Source of the DNA: an uncultured Roseateles sp.
GTDB taxonomy: Bacteria; Pseudomonadota; Gammaproteobacteria; Burkholderiales; Burkholderiaceae_C
NCBI RefSeq assembly: GCF_913777145.1
Contig: NZ_CAJYPS010000002.1
Location: forward strand, 1-64,000
Length of the DNA stretch: 64,000 nucleotides
Direction of reading: 5' to 3'
The position numbers and the translations under genes were made by a program. Position 1 is the first letter of the stretch. Each line of letters begins with the position of its first letter. The notes beneath the pieces were generated by a model. The model did no database searches. It had not been told where the DNA came from and worked only from the letters and a program-made list of their open reading frames with translations. Below are positions 42,994 to 51,812 of this stretch, in pieces.

Positions 42994-43508
42994 GGCTGGC
43001 CCTCGATGCGCAGCTCGCCCGCCTGCTGGCTGAAGTGCAGGCGCGACAGCACGTCCATGCCCAGCAGCGGCCCGCTGAGGTTGGGCAGCACGGTCACCGG
43101 CAGCCGCTGCACGTGCACGCCGCCGTCCAGTTCCAGGTCGATGCGGGCGATGTAGCCGCGGGTCGCCCCGCCGGCGGTCTGCGCCTGCACCGGGCCCAGC
43201 GGCGTGAGGCCGGCGCGTTCGGCCAGCGCCTGCGGCAGCGCGGTGGAGGTGGCGCCGGTGTCGACCAGAAAGTCCACCGCCTCGCCATTGACGCGGCCGG
43301 GCCAGTGGAAATGCCCGTCCGGCGCGCGGGCCAGCACGATGGCGCGATCCGCCAGCCGGAAGCGGCTGCGCTCGCGCTGCTGCTCCCAGGCCTTGAAGCC
43401 CAGGAAGAGCACCAGCATCACGAGCAACCAGATCGTGATCAGCTTGAAGGTATGGGGCAGCTCTTTGGGCGGCACGGACGCAAGGCGGGCAGGCAGGGCC
43501 CCAACCAT
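42990..43508 (-). CDS. Membrane-anchored retropepsin-like aspartic protease
   Basis: A 172-residue protein with one transmembrane helix near the N-terminus (ITIWLLVMLVLFLGF) and a single retropepsin domain. The active-site motif is LVDTGAT (D83-T84-G85), and a second hydrophobic Gly region (GPLLGMDVLSRL) corresponds to the flap/psi loop. Such single-domain proteases act as dimers; this clan (TIGR02281-like) is predicted to face the periplasm. It is translationally coupled to the TraB/GumN gene downstream. The substrate is unknown. Confidence 0.85.
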   Translation of the reverse strand: MVGALPARLASVPPKELPHTFKLITIWLLVMLVLFLGFKAWEQQRERSRFRLADRAIVLARAPDGHFHWPGRVNGEAVDFLVDTGATSTALPQALAERAGLTPLGPVQAQTAGGATRGYIARIDLELDGGVHVQRLPVTVLPNLSGPLLGMDVLSRLHFSQQAGELRIEGQP

Positions 43509-43572
43509 AACCGCAGCCACTGGCCCGCGCGGGGCGGCGCTAGGATGACCCCGGACTCCCGCCCGACACCCC

Positions 43573-44370
43573 ATGATGAACCGCCGACTGCTGGGCCTGG
43601 CGCTGGCCAGCCCCCTCGCCGCCGCGCTGCTGGCCCCCGCCGCACGCGCGCAGAGCCTGCCCGACCTGATAGACCGCACCAAGCCCTCGGTGGTGCTGGT
43701 GGGCAGCTTCGGCCTGCTGGACAGCCCGCGCTTCGGCTTTCGCGGCACCGGCTTTGCGGTGGGCGACGGGCGGACCATCGTCACCAACGCCCATGTGCTG
43801 CCGCCCGAGACGCCGGGGCGCATAGACCGACACTTGGCCGTGCAGGTCTGGACGCCCGACGGTAACTGGAAGCCGCGCATGGCCACGCTGATCACCCGCA
43901 ACCCCTTCTTCGACCTCGCGCTGCTGCACATTGAAGGCACACCGCTGCCCGCGCTCAAGCTGGCGGCCAAGCCCGCGCGCGAGGGCACGGCGATCGCGCT
44001 GATGGGCTTTCCGCTGGGGAACGCGCTGGGTTTCAGCCACGTGACCCATGCGGGCGTCGTCGCGTCGCGCACGCAGATCGCCGAGGCGGCCAGCAACTTC
44101 GACGCGCTCAACCAGCGCGCGGTGCGCCAGCTGCGCGAAGGCTCGTTCGAGATCCTGCAGCTGGACATCACCGCCTACCCGGGCAATAGCGGCGGCCCGG
44201 TGCTGGACATCGCCACCGGCGAGGTGGTGGGCGTGATCAACATGGTGCTGGTCAAGGGCACCAAGGAGTCGGCGCTGAGCGCGCCCAGCGGCATCAGCTA
44301 TGCGGTGCCGGCGGCGGAGGTGGCGCGGCTGATCGCCAGCCCGCCACCGCCCGCAGACCCCAAGCCCTGA
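43573..44370 (+). CDS. Exported trypsin-like (S1C) serine protease without PDZ domain
   Basis: A 265-residue protein with a signal peptide ending near ARAQ and the HtrA-like catalytic triad: H74 in VTNAHVLPP, D114 in PFFDLALLH and S206 in YPGNSGGPVLD. There is no PDZ domain, so it is shorter than DegP. Its function as a periplasmic protease is likely; the target is not known. Start is one of two adjacent ATGs (43573 or 43576). It is divergent from the retropepsin-like gene and convergent with the ABC permease operon. Confidence 0.9.
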   Translation: MMNRRLLGLALASPLAAALLAPAARAQSLPDLIDRTKPSVVLVGSFGLLDSPRFGFRGTGFAVGDGRTIVTNAHVLPPETPGRIDRHLAVQVWTPDGNWKPRMATLITRNPFFDLALLHIEGTPLPALKLAAKPAREGTAIALMGFPLGNALGFSHVTHAGVVASRTQIAEAASNFDALNQRAVRQLREGSFEILQLDITAYPGNSGGPVLDIATGEVVGVINMVLVKGTKESALSAPSGISYAVPAAEVARLIASPPPPADPKP

Positions 44371-44389
44371 GGGCTAGCGAGGCTTTCGC

Positions 44390-45685
44390 TCAGGCGCGCA
44401 GCGCCGCCACCGGCGACAGCCGCGCCGCGCGCCGCGCCGGCACCCACACGGCCAGTTGGCCCAGCGCCCACAGCGTCAGCGCGCCGGCCGGCAGGTAGAC
44501 CCACGGCAGGCGCGGCAGCGCATAGCTCTGCATCAGCAGCTGGCTCAGGCCCAGCGCGCCGGCCAGGCCGATGAGGATGCCGGTGGTGGTGAGCAGCAGG
44601 TTCTCCAGCAGGAAGTAGCGCAGGATCTGCGCCTGCGTCGCGCCTAGCGCACGGCGCGTGCCTATCATGCGGGTGCGCTGCTGCACCCAGAAGCTGGCCA
44701 GGCCCACGATGCCCATGGCCGTGACCAGCAGCAGCGCAGCGCACACGCCGCCCATCAGCCAGGCCATCGCGCGGTCCTGCGCGAAGAATTCGTCGCGCAG
44801 CTGGGTCAGCGGCTTGGAGGACGTGACCACCCGCCCCTGCTCGTTCTGCTCCAGCGCCCGGCTGGCGGCCTTGAGCACCGCGTCCATCTGCGCGGGCTCG
44901 GTGCGCACAACGTAGGACCCGCCCGAGCGCACCGGCACGACCACCGCATAGCCGTCCTGGCGGCGGCTCTTGTGCAGATAGGGATGGGTCAGCGTGCCCA
45001 CCACACCTATCACCGTGACCGGCGCGTCGCCCCCGCCCAGGCCGTAAAGGCGCTGGCCCAGCGCGGAGCGCCCTGGGAAGAACTTGTCCGCCAGCACCTT
45101 GTTGATCAGCACCACGCCGATGCGCGCATCGTCGCCCTCGTCATCGCGGGCATCGGCATGAATCTCGTCGGACCGGAAATTGCGCCCTTCCAGCAGCTGC
45201 AGGCCGAAGGTGGGCAGCAAATACTCGTCGCTGGCGTACTGGGCCACCGTCACGCGCGCGGCCTGCTTGTCGGGGGACAGAGACACGCCGGAGTTGTTGC
45301 TGCTGCCGCCGAACACATGCTGGTTCACCGCAATCGCGGACTTCACGCCCGGCAGCGCGCGCAGCGCCGCGAGGTCGGAGCGCAGGCGCGAGTCAAAGGT
45401 GAGCGGATCCTGCGGCCGGCTGCCACGCGCATTCAGCACGCCCAGTTCGGCCTCGGCCAGGCCGCTGTTCACCGACAGCAGCTGGGCGCGGGTCTGGATC
45501 ATGTGCAGCGCATTGGTGACTATGGTGCAGGTCAGCGCCACCTCCAGCACGATCAGGCCGGCCGCGATCTTGTGGCGGCGCAGCGTGGACAGGATGGGCG
45601 CGAAGTCCTGGGTCCAGGCGCGCAGCGTGGTCAGCAGGCCCGGGCGCGCGGCGGCGGGCGGGGTCAGCGTCGTGGTCGTGTTCAT
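44390..45685 (-). CDS. ABC transporter permease, MacB/FtsX-like (second permease)
   Basis: A 431-residue permease: a first transmembrane helix (IAAGLIVLEVALTCTIV), a large periplasmic MacB-PCD domain, and three C-terminal helices with the FtsX domain (ALLLVTAMGIVGLASFWVQQRTRMIGTRRALGATQAQILRYFL). It has no ATPase domain. Its ATG overlaps the stop of the other permease (TGATG). With the separate ATPase, adaptor and TolC-like protein it completes a tripartite efflux system. It is the last gene of the operon. Confidence 0.92.
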   Translation of the reverse strand: MNTTTTLTPPAAARPGLLTTLRAWTQDFAPILSTLRRHKIAAGLIVLEVALTCTIVTNALHMIQTRAQLLSVNSGLAEAELGVLNARGSRPQDPLTFDSRLRSDLAALRALPGVKSAIAVNQHVFGGSSNNSGVSLSPDKQAARVTVAQYASDEYLLPTFGLQLLEGRNFRSDEIHADARDDEGDDARIGVVLINKVLADKFFPGRSALGQRLYGLGGGDAPVTVIGVVGTLTHPYLHKSRRQDGYAVVVPVRSGGSYVVRTEPAQMDAVLKAASRALEQNEQGRVVTSSKPLTQLRDEFFAQDRAMAWLMGGVCAALLLVTAMGIVGLASFWVQQRTRMIGTRRALGATQAQILRYFLLENLLLTTTGILIGLAGALGLSQLLMQSYALPRLPWVYLPAGALTLWALGQLAVWVPARRAARLSPVAALRA

Positions 45686-46992
45686 CACTGCACCTTGAGT
45701 TGAAGGGCCGGGGTCACCAGCGCGGCGCGCCAGGCCGGCAGCAGGCCGGCCAGCAGGCTGGCACCAATGGCGATGGCCAGCGTGATGCCCAGCATCAGCG
45801 CGTCCAGCTGCGCGAGGCGGGCGTACTCGTTGGGGCTCTGGCGCACCAGCCACAGGCCGCCCTCGGCCAGCAGCAGGCCCAGGCCCGCGCCCACCAGGCC
45901 CAGCGCACCGGCCTCGACGATGAACTGCGCAAAGATGTGGCGCCGCGAAGCGCCGAGCGCGCGGCGCACGCCGATCTCGCCCGAGCGGCGCAGCGTCTTG
46001 GCCAGCAGCAGGCCCACCATGTTGACGATGCACACGGCCAGAAAGCCGAAGGCCAGCCAGGTCTGCAGGCGCACATCGGGCGGCAGCACCTCCTGCGCAT
46101 CCAGCCACTCCATCACATTGCGCAGCCGCAGATTGGTCGGGCGCTCGAAACGCCCGGCGCTGCGCTGCGCCTCGAAGTAGCGCGTCAGGTAGTCGCGGTA
46201 GGCCGGGGCGTCCTCCGGCTTGGCCAGCTCCACCCAGTACTGGATCCAGGCGCAGCTGGCCTTGAGGTCCATCGCGCTGCCGCCGTTGCTGCCGCGGCCC
46301 CAGCAGCTCATATTGCCCCAGTGCCCCATCTTCAGCGCCATCGCGGTGGAGAAAGGCAGGAACAGGTCCTCGGTGTCCGCGTAGCTGCCGGTGGTGAGGT
46401 CGTAGAAGTGCGGCTGCAGCTTCCAGGGCCTGAGCACGCCCACCACCCGCAGCGGCTGGCCGCGCACGATGATCTCGCGGCCCACGGCGCTGGCGCCGCC
46501 GAACAGCTTCTCGCTCAGCGCGGACGAGATCACCGCCACGCGCGCCTCGGCCTCGTCGTCGGCCGCGCTCCAGCCACCGCCCTGGGCCCAGGGCGCGTCG
46601 AACATCGCGAAGAAATCGGCCGAGGTGTAGCGGGTGAACGAGAAGATGGGCTTGACCTGGGCATCCGGCAGGCTCACCGCGGTGTTGAAGCCGCTGGACA
46701 TAGACTGGCGCAGGCCCTTCTTGTCGCGCAGCAGCGCGGTCGCGTCGAAGCGGCTCAGGTCCAGCACCGGCTCGGCGCCGGGCTCGTAGCCGATCATGTC
46801 GCGCGCATCCAGCTGCACATTGAACAGCCGCGCGCTCTTGGCGGGAATGGGGTCGCCGGACAGCACGTGGTAGACCGTCAGCGTGGTCATGCAGGCGCCT
46901 ATGCCCAGGGCCAGCGCCAGCACCATCAGCGCCGACAGGCCCTTGGACGAGCGCGCACTGCGCCAGGCCAGTTCGAGGTAGTGGATGAACAT
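45685..46992 (-). CDS. ABC transporter permease, MacB/FtsX-like (first permease)
   Basis: A 435-residue permease with the same plan: N-terminal helix (GLSALMVLALALGIGACMTTLTVYHVL), MacB-PCD periplasmic domain, and C-terminal FtsX domain (VNMVGLLLAKTLRRSGEIGVRRALGASRRHIFAQF). It is a distinct sequence from the second permease, so the pair probably forms a heterodimer. It lies 59 bp after the TolC-like gene in the efflux operon. The exported substrate is unknown; antimicrobial peptides, antibiotics or lipoproteins are typical for this class. Confidence 0.92.
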   Translation of the reverse strand: MFIHYLELAWRSARSSKGLSALMVLALALGIGACMTTLTVYHVLSGDPIPAKSARLFNVQLDARDMIGYEPGAEPVLDLSRFDATALLRDKKGLRQSMSSGFNTAVSLPDAQVKPIFSFTRYTSADFFAMFDAPWAQGGGWSAADDEAEARVAVISSALSEKLFGGASAVGREIIVRGQPLRVVGVLRPWKLQPHFYDLTTGSYADTEDLFLPFSTAMALKMGHWGNMSCWGRGSNGGSAMDLKASCAWIQYWVELAKPEDAPAYRDYLTRYFEAQRSAGRFERPTNLRLRNVMEWLDAQEVLPPDVRLQTWLAFGFLAVCIVNMVGLLLAKTLRRSGEIGVRRALGASRRHIFAQFIVEAGALGLVGAGLGLLLAEGGLWLVRQSPNEYARLAQLDALMLGITLAIAIGASLLAGLLPAWRAALVTPALQLKVQ

Positions 46993-47051
46993 CTCAGGGC
47001 CTCCCGGGGCCGGATGCCCGCAGACGTTGGGTCGAGGAAATGGGGCGCATG

Positions 47052-48323
47052 TCAGCGGGTCTCCAGCAGGGCGTTGACGGTGGCGAGCTCGGGGTCGTCC
47101 AGCGAGCCGGCCGCGCGATGCAGCGCCAGCAGCGCCAGCACATGGCGGTGGCGCGCATCGGTGCGTGCGTTCTGGGCCTGGCCCAGGGTCTGTATGGCCA
47201 GCAGCAGGTCGGTGGTGGTGCGCGTGCCCAGCGTGAGCCCGGTACGCGTGGCCTCCAGCGAGCGCTGGGCTGCGTCCAGCGCGGCCTGGGCCGCGCGCAG
47301 CTGGGCCTCGCCCTGGGCCACGGCCTGGTACTGCGCCCTCACCTCGCGCTGCAGCGCGCGCCGGCCGGCCTCCAACTGCTCACGCACCGCCTCGCGCTGG
47401 AACGTGGCGCGGTCGGCGGCGGCGCTGGTGGCGCCGCCCGCGAACAGCGGCACCGTGAGCCGCAGGCCCACGACGGTGGGCGTGCGTCCGGCGTCCAGGC
47501 TGGACACGCCATCGCCGCGCTGGCGCGTGGTGTCCACGCCCAGGCTCAGCGTGGGCAGGTGACCGGCACGCGCGCCCTCGATGCGACGCACGCTGGCCTG
47601 CTCGTCCTGCGCCAGCGCCAGCAGGCCCGGGTTGGCCTGCAGCGCGCGCGTGATCCAGGCGTCCACACCGTCGCGCAGCGGCTGGGCGGAGAAGGCCTCG
47701 GCCAGCGGTTGCAGCGCACCGGCCTCGGTGCCGGTCAGCTCGGCCAGAGCCTCGCGCGCATCGGCCACGTCCAGCTCGGCGGCCAGCGTGCTGCTGTGCG
47801 CCAGCTCGCGATAGGTGCGTGACTGCTCGGCCTCGACCTGCGCCGCCAGGCCGGTCTTGAAGCGCACCTCGGCCTCGTGCACCTGGCGGTCGAAGGCCTG
47901 CTCGTTGGCGCGCGCCGTGGCCAGCCGCGCCTGGGCCGACAGCAGGCCGAAATAGGCCTCGGCCAGGCGGGCACGCGCGTCCTGCTCGGCGGCCTGCAGC
48001 CGCAGCTGCTGGGCGCTGGCATCACGCTGGCTGGCCTGCCATTCGCGCAGCGCCGGCAGGTCCAGCAGCGCCTGACTGAGGCTGCTGGTGGCGGTGTGCA
48101 GGTGGCCGTCGCCACGCTGCTCGCTGGCGTTGAGGCTCCACTGCGGCAGCAGCGCGGCGCGGGCGACGCGCGCGGCCGCATCCTGCGCGCCGCTGAGCGC
48201 GGCGGCCTGGCGCAGCTGCGGATCGGCCTGGCGGGCCTGGCCCCACAGCTGCAGCAGGTCGTCGGCGCGCGCGGCCGACGCGGCCAGCAGCAGGGCCGCA
48301 ACACAGACGGCGGCGCGGCTCAT
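47052..48323 (-). CDS. TolC-family outer-membrane efflux protein
   Basis: A 423-residue outer-membrane factor: signal peptide to ASAARA, then two repeats of long coiled-coil helices with the OEP family pattern, for example [21 protein letters not shown] in the second half. It would form the trimeric outer-membrane duct for the MacA-like adaptor and ABC pump in this operon. Its ATG overlaps the ATPase gene's stop by 4 bp. Confidence 0.92.
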   Translation of the reverse strand: MSRAAVCVAALLLAASAARADDLLQLWGQARQADPQLRQAAALSGAQDAAARVARAALLPQWSLNASEQRGDGHLHTATSSLSQALLDLPALREWQASQRDASAQQLRLQAAEQDARARLAEAYFGLLSAQARLATARANEQAFDRQVHEAEVRFKTGLAAQVEAEQSRTYRELAHSSTLAAELDVADAREALAELTGTEAGALQPLAEAFSAQPLRDGVDAWITRALQANPGLLALAQDEQASVRRIEGARAGHLPTLSLGVDTTRQRGDGVSSLDAGRTPTVVGLRLTVPLFAGGATSAAADRATFQREAVREQLEAGRRALQREVRAQYQAVAQGEAQLRAAQAALDAAQRSLEATRTGLTLGTRTTTDLLLAIQTLGQAQNARTDARHRHVLALLALHRAAGSLDDPELATVNALLETR

Positions 48324-49006
48324 CGGACGGCCGCCTCCGCCGCGAGGTCCACGACCTGGCCGTCGATCACATGCACATTGCGCTGCGCGCGCGCGGCCAG
48401 CTGCGGGTCGTGCGTAACCATCACGATGGTCGCGCCCTCGCGGTTGAGTTCTTCCAGCAGCTCCATCACGCTGCGCGCCATCGCGCTGTCCAGATTGCCG
48501 GTGGGCTCGTCGGCCAGCAGCAGGCGCGGCTCGCCGGCCAGCGCGCGCGCAATCGCCACGCGCTGCTGCTGGCCACCCGACAGCTCGGCCGGGTAGTGCT
48601 TGGCGCGCGCCGACAGCCCCACGCGGGCCAGCGCATCGGCGGCGCGCTTGCGGCGCTCGGCCCCGCCAAAGCCGCGGTAGCGCAGCGGCACCTCGATGTT
48701 GTCCAGCACGCTGAGGTCGGGGATGAGGTTGAAGGCCTGGAAGATGAAGCCGATCTTCTGGTTGCGTATGCGCGAACGCTCGGCGTCGTTCATGCGGCTC
48801 ACATCGATGCCGTCCAGCGCGTAGCGGCCGCCGCTGGCGGACTCCAGCAGGCCGGCAATGGTCAGAAAGGTGGTCTTGCCCGAGCCCGAGGGGCCGGTCA
48901 CCGCGACGAACTCGCCCTCGCGGACCTGCAGGTCGAAGTCGCGCAGCGCATAGGTCTCGACCATCTCGGTGCGGTAGACCTTCTGGAGCTTTTCCATCAG
49001 CAGCAT
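48320..49006 (-). CDS. ABC transporter ATP-binding protein (MacB/LolD type)
   Basis: A 228-residue ATPase with Walker A ([11 protein letters not shown]), signature [15 protein letters not shown], Walker B ([11 protein letters not shown]) and H-loop ([14 protein letters not shown]). This is the LolD/MacB class used with FtsX-type permeases. AGAGGA lies just before the ATG. It follows the adaptor gene by 35 bp and overlaps the TolC-like gene by 4 bp. Confidence 0.95.
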   Translation of the reverse strand: MLLMEKLQKVYRTEMVETYALRDFDLQVREGEFVAVTGPSGSGKTTFLTIAGLLESASGGRYALDGIDVSRMNDAERSRIRNQKIGFIFQAFNLIPDLSVLDNIEVPLRYRGFGGAERRKRAADALARVGLSARAKHYPAELSGGQQQRVAIARALAGEPRLLLADEPTGNLDSAMARSVMELLEELNREGATIVMVTHDPQLAARAQRNVHVIDGQVVDLAAEAAVR

Positions 49007-49041
49007 GGGAATCCTCTGTGTGTCTTGAATCGAAGCGGCGC

Positions 49042-50316
49042 TCAGTCCGCGATGAGGACGCGGTCCGCGCCCTTGAAGTTGTCGGTGCCGGAGATCACCA
49101 CGCGGTCACCGGCCTTGAGGCCGGACAGCACCTCCACGCGCTCCAGCGAACGCGCCCCCAGCTTCACGGCCACCTTCTGGGCCACGCCGTCGCGCACCAC
49201 GTAGGCGATGGCGCCGCCGCCGTCGTCCACGAAGCTGCCGCGCGTGACGCCCAGCACCTGGTCGCGCCGGTCCAGCAGCACACGCACCGACAGGCGCTGG
49301 TTCTGGCGCAGCTGCTCGGGCTGGGCCTGGGCAAAGCGCAGCCGTGCCGCCACCTCGCCATTCACCACCTCGGGCGACACCGAGCTGACCTGGCCGGCCC
49401 AGCGCTGGCCATTGCCGCTGATCTCGCCGGGCATGCCCACGGCCAGCTCGCGCGCAAAGCTCTCGGCCACCTGCATCTGCACCTCCAGGCGCGACAGGTC
49501 GATCACCGACAGCAGCTTGGCGTCGCGCGCCACGTTGGCATGCTCGTCGATGAAGAGCTGGCCCACCTGGCCATCCACCGGCGAGCGCACGGTCAGCTCG
49601 TCCACCTGGCGGGCCAGGTCTTGCGCCAGCAGCTGCTGGCGCGCCAGCGCGCTCTTCTTGGCCTGCACGTCCAGCGCCAGGCTGTCGGTCTTGAGCCCGC
49701 GCAGCGCCTGCGCCTGCTCGTAGGCCAGGCGGGCCTTGGCCAGCGCGTCCTGGGCGCGCTCCACTTGCATGCGGGCGGTGGCGCCGGCCTCGAAGGCCTG
49801 GGTCTGGCGGGCCAGGTCGTTCTGCGCGGTCTGCAGGTCGATGCGGGCCGCATCCAGCGCACTCTGCAGTGCGGCGGTCTGCTGGCGGGCCTCGACCTCG
49901 GCACGCGCCAGGTCGGCCCGCAGCGCGTCCACATTGCTGCGCTCCTGGGCCAGGCGGTTGCTGAGCTCGGGCGACTCGATGACCGCCAGCGCCTGGCCGC
50001 GCTTGACCGCGTCGCCGGCCTTGACCTGCAGCGTCGCCGCGCCGCCGCCGGACGCATAGAGCGTGGGGCTCTGCGCCGCCACGACGCGGCCCTCGCCGGC
50101 CACGTCGCGGGTCAGCGGTGCCAGCTCCACGGTCGCGAAGTTCAGGCGCGCGGCGCTGACCGCCAGCTCGCCGGACCAGCTCTGCCGCAGCCGCGGCGCG
50201 CCCCAGGCCAGCGCCGCCGCCGCGGCAAGGGCCGCCAGCGCCCAGGGCCAGCGCCGGCGCGGCGCGCGGTTCAGCGGACGGTCTTGTTCGGAAGTGTCTC
50301 GGATGCCAGTGCTCAT
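49042..50316 (-). CDS. MacA-like periplasmic adaptor protein (HlyD/RND adaptor family)
   Basis: A 424-residue membrane-fusion protein: a cytoplasmic tail, one transmembrane helix (WALAALAAAAALAWGAP), lipoyl-like halves around AGDAVKRGQALAVIESPE, a long coiled-coil hairpin, and C-terminal beta domains ending VEVLSGLKAGDRVVISG. It links the ABC permeases to TolC. It is the first gene of the efflux operon. No Shine-Dalgarno is visible before the ATG, and the sigma-54-type promoter upstream would start transcription within a base or two of it. Confidence 0.92.
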   Translation of the reverse strand: MSTGIRDTSEQDRPLNRAPRRRWPWALAALAAAAALAWGAPRLRQSWSGELAVSAARLNFATVELAPLTRDVAGEGRVVAAQSPTLYASGGGAATLQVKAGDAVKRGQALAVIESPELSNRLAQERSNVDALRADLARAEVEARQQTAALQSALDAARIDLQTAQNDLARQTQAFEAGATARMQVERAQDALAKARLAYEQAQALRGLKTDSLALDVQAKKSALARQQLLAQDLARQVDELTVRSPVDGQVGQLFIDEHANVARDAKLLSVIDLSRLEVQMQVAESFARELAVGMPGEISGNGQRWAGQVSSVSPEVVNGEVAARLRFAQAQPEQLRQNQRLSVRVLLDRRDQVLGVTRGSFVDDGGGAIAYVVRDGVAQKVAVKLGARSLERVEVLSGLKAGDRVVISGTDNFKGADRVLIAD

Positions 50317-50327
50317 GCACTCGCTAG

Positions 50328-50344
50328 CGCAAGCGGCGTGCCAG
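50328..50344 (-). promoter_or_regulatory. Sigma-54 (-24/-12) promoter of the efflux operon
   Basis: The minus-strand sequence CTGGCACG-CCGC-TTGCG matches TGGCACG-N4-TTGC exactly. With the -12 C at 50329, transcription would start near 50317, immediately before the adaptor ATG at 50316. No activator gene is adjacent. Confidence 0.7.
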
Positions 50345-50384
50345 GCCTTGCGCCCTGCCGAATCAAGCACTTGCGCGCGCACCA

Positions 50385-50400
50385 GGTGTCCGCGGACACC
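50385..50400. promoter_or_regulatory. Perfect palindrome upstream of the efflux operon (candidate enhancer)
   Basis: GGTGTCCGCGGACACC is a perfect 16-bp palindrome centred about 75 bp before the predicted start site. The next 45 bp hold further GGAC half-sites (50404, 50414, 50426, 50441), one of them part of a second GGACACC. This suits a sigma-54 activator binding cooperatively, though position at -75 is close for an enhancer. Confidence 0.5.
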
Positions 50401-50457
50401 GCACGGACAGGCCGGACGCGCCGCCCGGACACCCCGGGCCGGACCGTGGAGGCGGCG

Positions 50458-50547
50458 TTACAGCGCGGTCAGCACCAGATAGGCATAGGCCAGCAGGGCC
50501 AGCAGCAGGCCCAGGCCGAAGCTCGAAGACGTGAGGCGAACAGGCAT
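50458..50547 (-). CDS. Small hydrophobic membrane protein, 29 residues
   Basis: A short frame MPVRLTSSSFGLGLLLALLA, followed by YAYLVLTAL and TAA, with a strong AAGGAGGA ribosome-binding site 5 nt before the ATG. The peptide is a single predicted transmembrane helix with a basic N-terminus. It begins 18 bp after the DUF1501 stop on the same strand, so it is likely the last gene of the DUF1800-DUF1501 operon. No family is recognised. Confidence 0.65.
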   Translation of the reverse strand: MPVRLTSSSFGLGLLLALLAYAYLVLTAL

Positions 50548-50565
50548 GGAATCCTCCTTGAGCGA

Positions 50566-51798
50566 CTAGCTGCGCAGCAGTTGATCGGCCCCGCGCCAGC
50601 GGCCGGGGCCCTGCGGGAACACGGCGGCCAGACCGGCCTCGTCCAGGCCCAGGTGGCGCTGCAGCAGCGGCGCGATCACCTGGCGGAAGTCGGTGCTGAC
50701 CGCGAGATCGCGCCGGTCCACCAGCGCCGCGTCGTCCAGCCCCGGCCACTCCCCCAGCACGCGCCCGCCCGCCACCGGGCCGCCCAGCAGCCAGATCACG
50801 TTGCCACGGCCGTGGTCGGTGCCACCGCTGCCGTTCTGCCGCACCGTGCGGCCGAACTCGCTGATCACCACGACCACGGTGTCACGGTAGGCGTCGCCCA
50901 GCCCGTCGGCCAGCGCGGCCAGGCCCTGGCCCAGCGCGCCCAGGTGGCCGGCCAGCTGGCCGCGCGCGCCGCCCTGGTTCACATGCGTGTCCCAGCCACC
51001 CACCGAGGTGAAGGCCAGCTGGGTGTGGGGGTCCTTGCGCAGCAGCACGCCCAGGCGCCGCGCGTCCGCCGCGAAGCTGCGCGCGGACGGCGCACCGCCA
51101 TCGGCGCTGGGGTCCATCGCGGGGGCATCGCCGCCCATGCGACGCGAGATCTCCGCACGCCCGGCGGTGGTCTCGCGCAGCGTGGCGGCCAGCGCCGGGT
51201 CGCCGGCATAGAGCCGGCTCAGGCCGGCCTGCAGCTGCGGGTCGTCGATCGCGCGGTGGCGCAGTGCCTGCGGCCCCAAGCCCAGGCTGGCAATGCCGCT
51301 GGCCGGCCCCGCGAAGATGCGCGGCGGTGTCGCGCCCTGGCTGATCGCCCGCGTGGGGCTGGGCTCGCCCGGCAGCGCGGCCAGCAGGCGATTCATCCAG
51401 CCGTCCGGCGTGGCCTTGCGGCCCGGCGTGCCGGACTCCAGATAGTCCTGCGCATCGAAATGCGAGCGCGTCGGGTCGGGCGAGCCGCTGGCATGCACGA
51501 AGGCCAGGCTGCCGTCCTGCCAGCGCGGCTGCAGCGGCGCCAGCGCCGGGTGCAGGCCGAACAGTGCGTCCAGGCGCAGCAGCCCGTCCTCGCGGCCGGG
51601 CGGTGCCAGCGCGATGTCGGGGCGGGCCGCCGCATAGGCCGGCTCGCCATAGGGCGCCACCACCGACAGCCCATCCACCGCACCACGCAGCATCACGACC
51701 ACCAGCTTGCGCGGGGCCACCTGTTGCGCGCGCACCAGGCCGGGCGGCACGCCGGCCAGCGTGAAGGCGCCGAAATGCAGCAATTGGCGTCGCAGCAT
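50566..51798 (-). CDS. DUF1501-family exported protein
   Basis: A 410-residue protein with a signal-like N-terminus (MLRRQLLHFGAFTLAG) and DUF1501 signatures: VVVMLRGAVDGLSVVAPYG, GWMNRLLAA, WDTHVNQGG and VVVISEFGRTVRQNGSGGTDHGRGNVIWLLGG. This family belongs to the alkaline phosphatase-like fold and is almost always encoded beside a DUF1800 gene, as here (14 bp downstream of it). Function is unproven; exported hydrolase or matrix/pilus-related roles have been suggested for the pair. Confidence 0.92.
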   Translation of the reverse strand: MLRRQLLHFGAFTLAGVPPGLVRAQQVAPRKLVVVMLRGAVDGLSVVAPYGEPAYAAARPDIALAPPGREDGLLRLDALFGLHPALAPLQPRWQDGSLAFVHASGSPDPTRSHFDAQDYLESGTPGRKATPDGWMNRLLAALPGEPSPTRAISQGATPPRIFAGPASGIASLGLGPQALRHRAIDDPQLQAGLSRLYAGDPALAATLRETTAGRAEISRRMGGDAPAMDPSADGGAPSARSFAADARRLGVLLRKDPHTQLAFTSVGGWDTHVNQGGARGQLAGHLGALGQGLAALADGLGDAYRDTVVVVISEFGRTVRQNGSGGTDHGRGNVIWLLGGPVAGGRVLGEWPGLDDAALVDRRDLAVSTDFRQVIAPLLQRHLGLDEAGLAAVFPQGPGRWRGADQLLRS

Positions 51799-51812
51799 GG
51801 GAGGTCTCCGGG

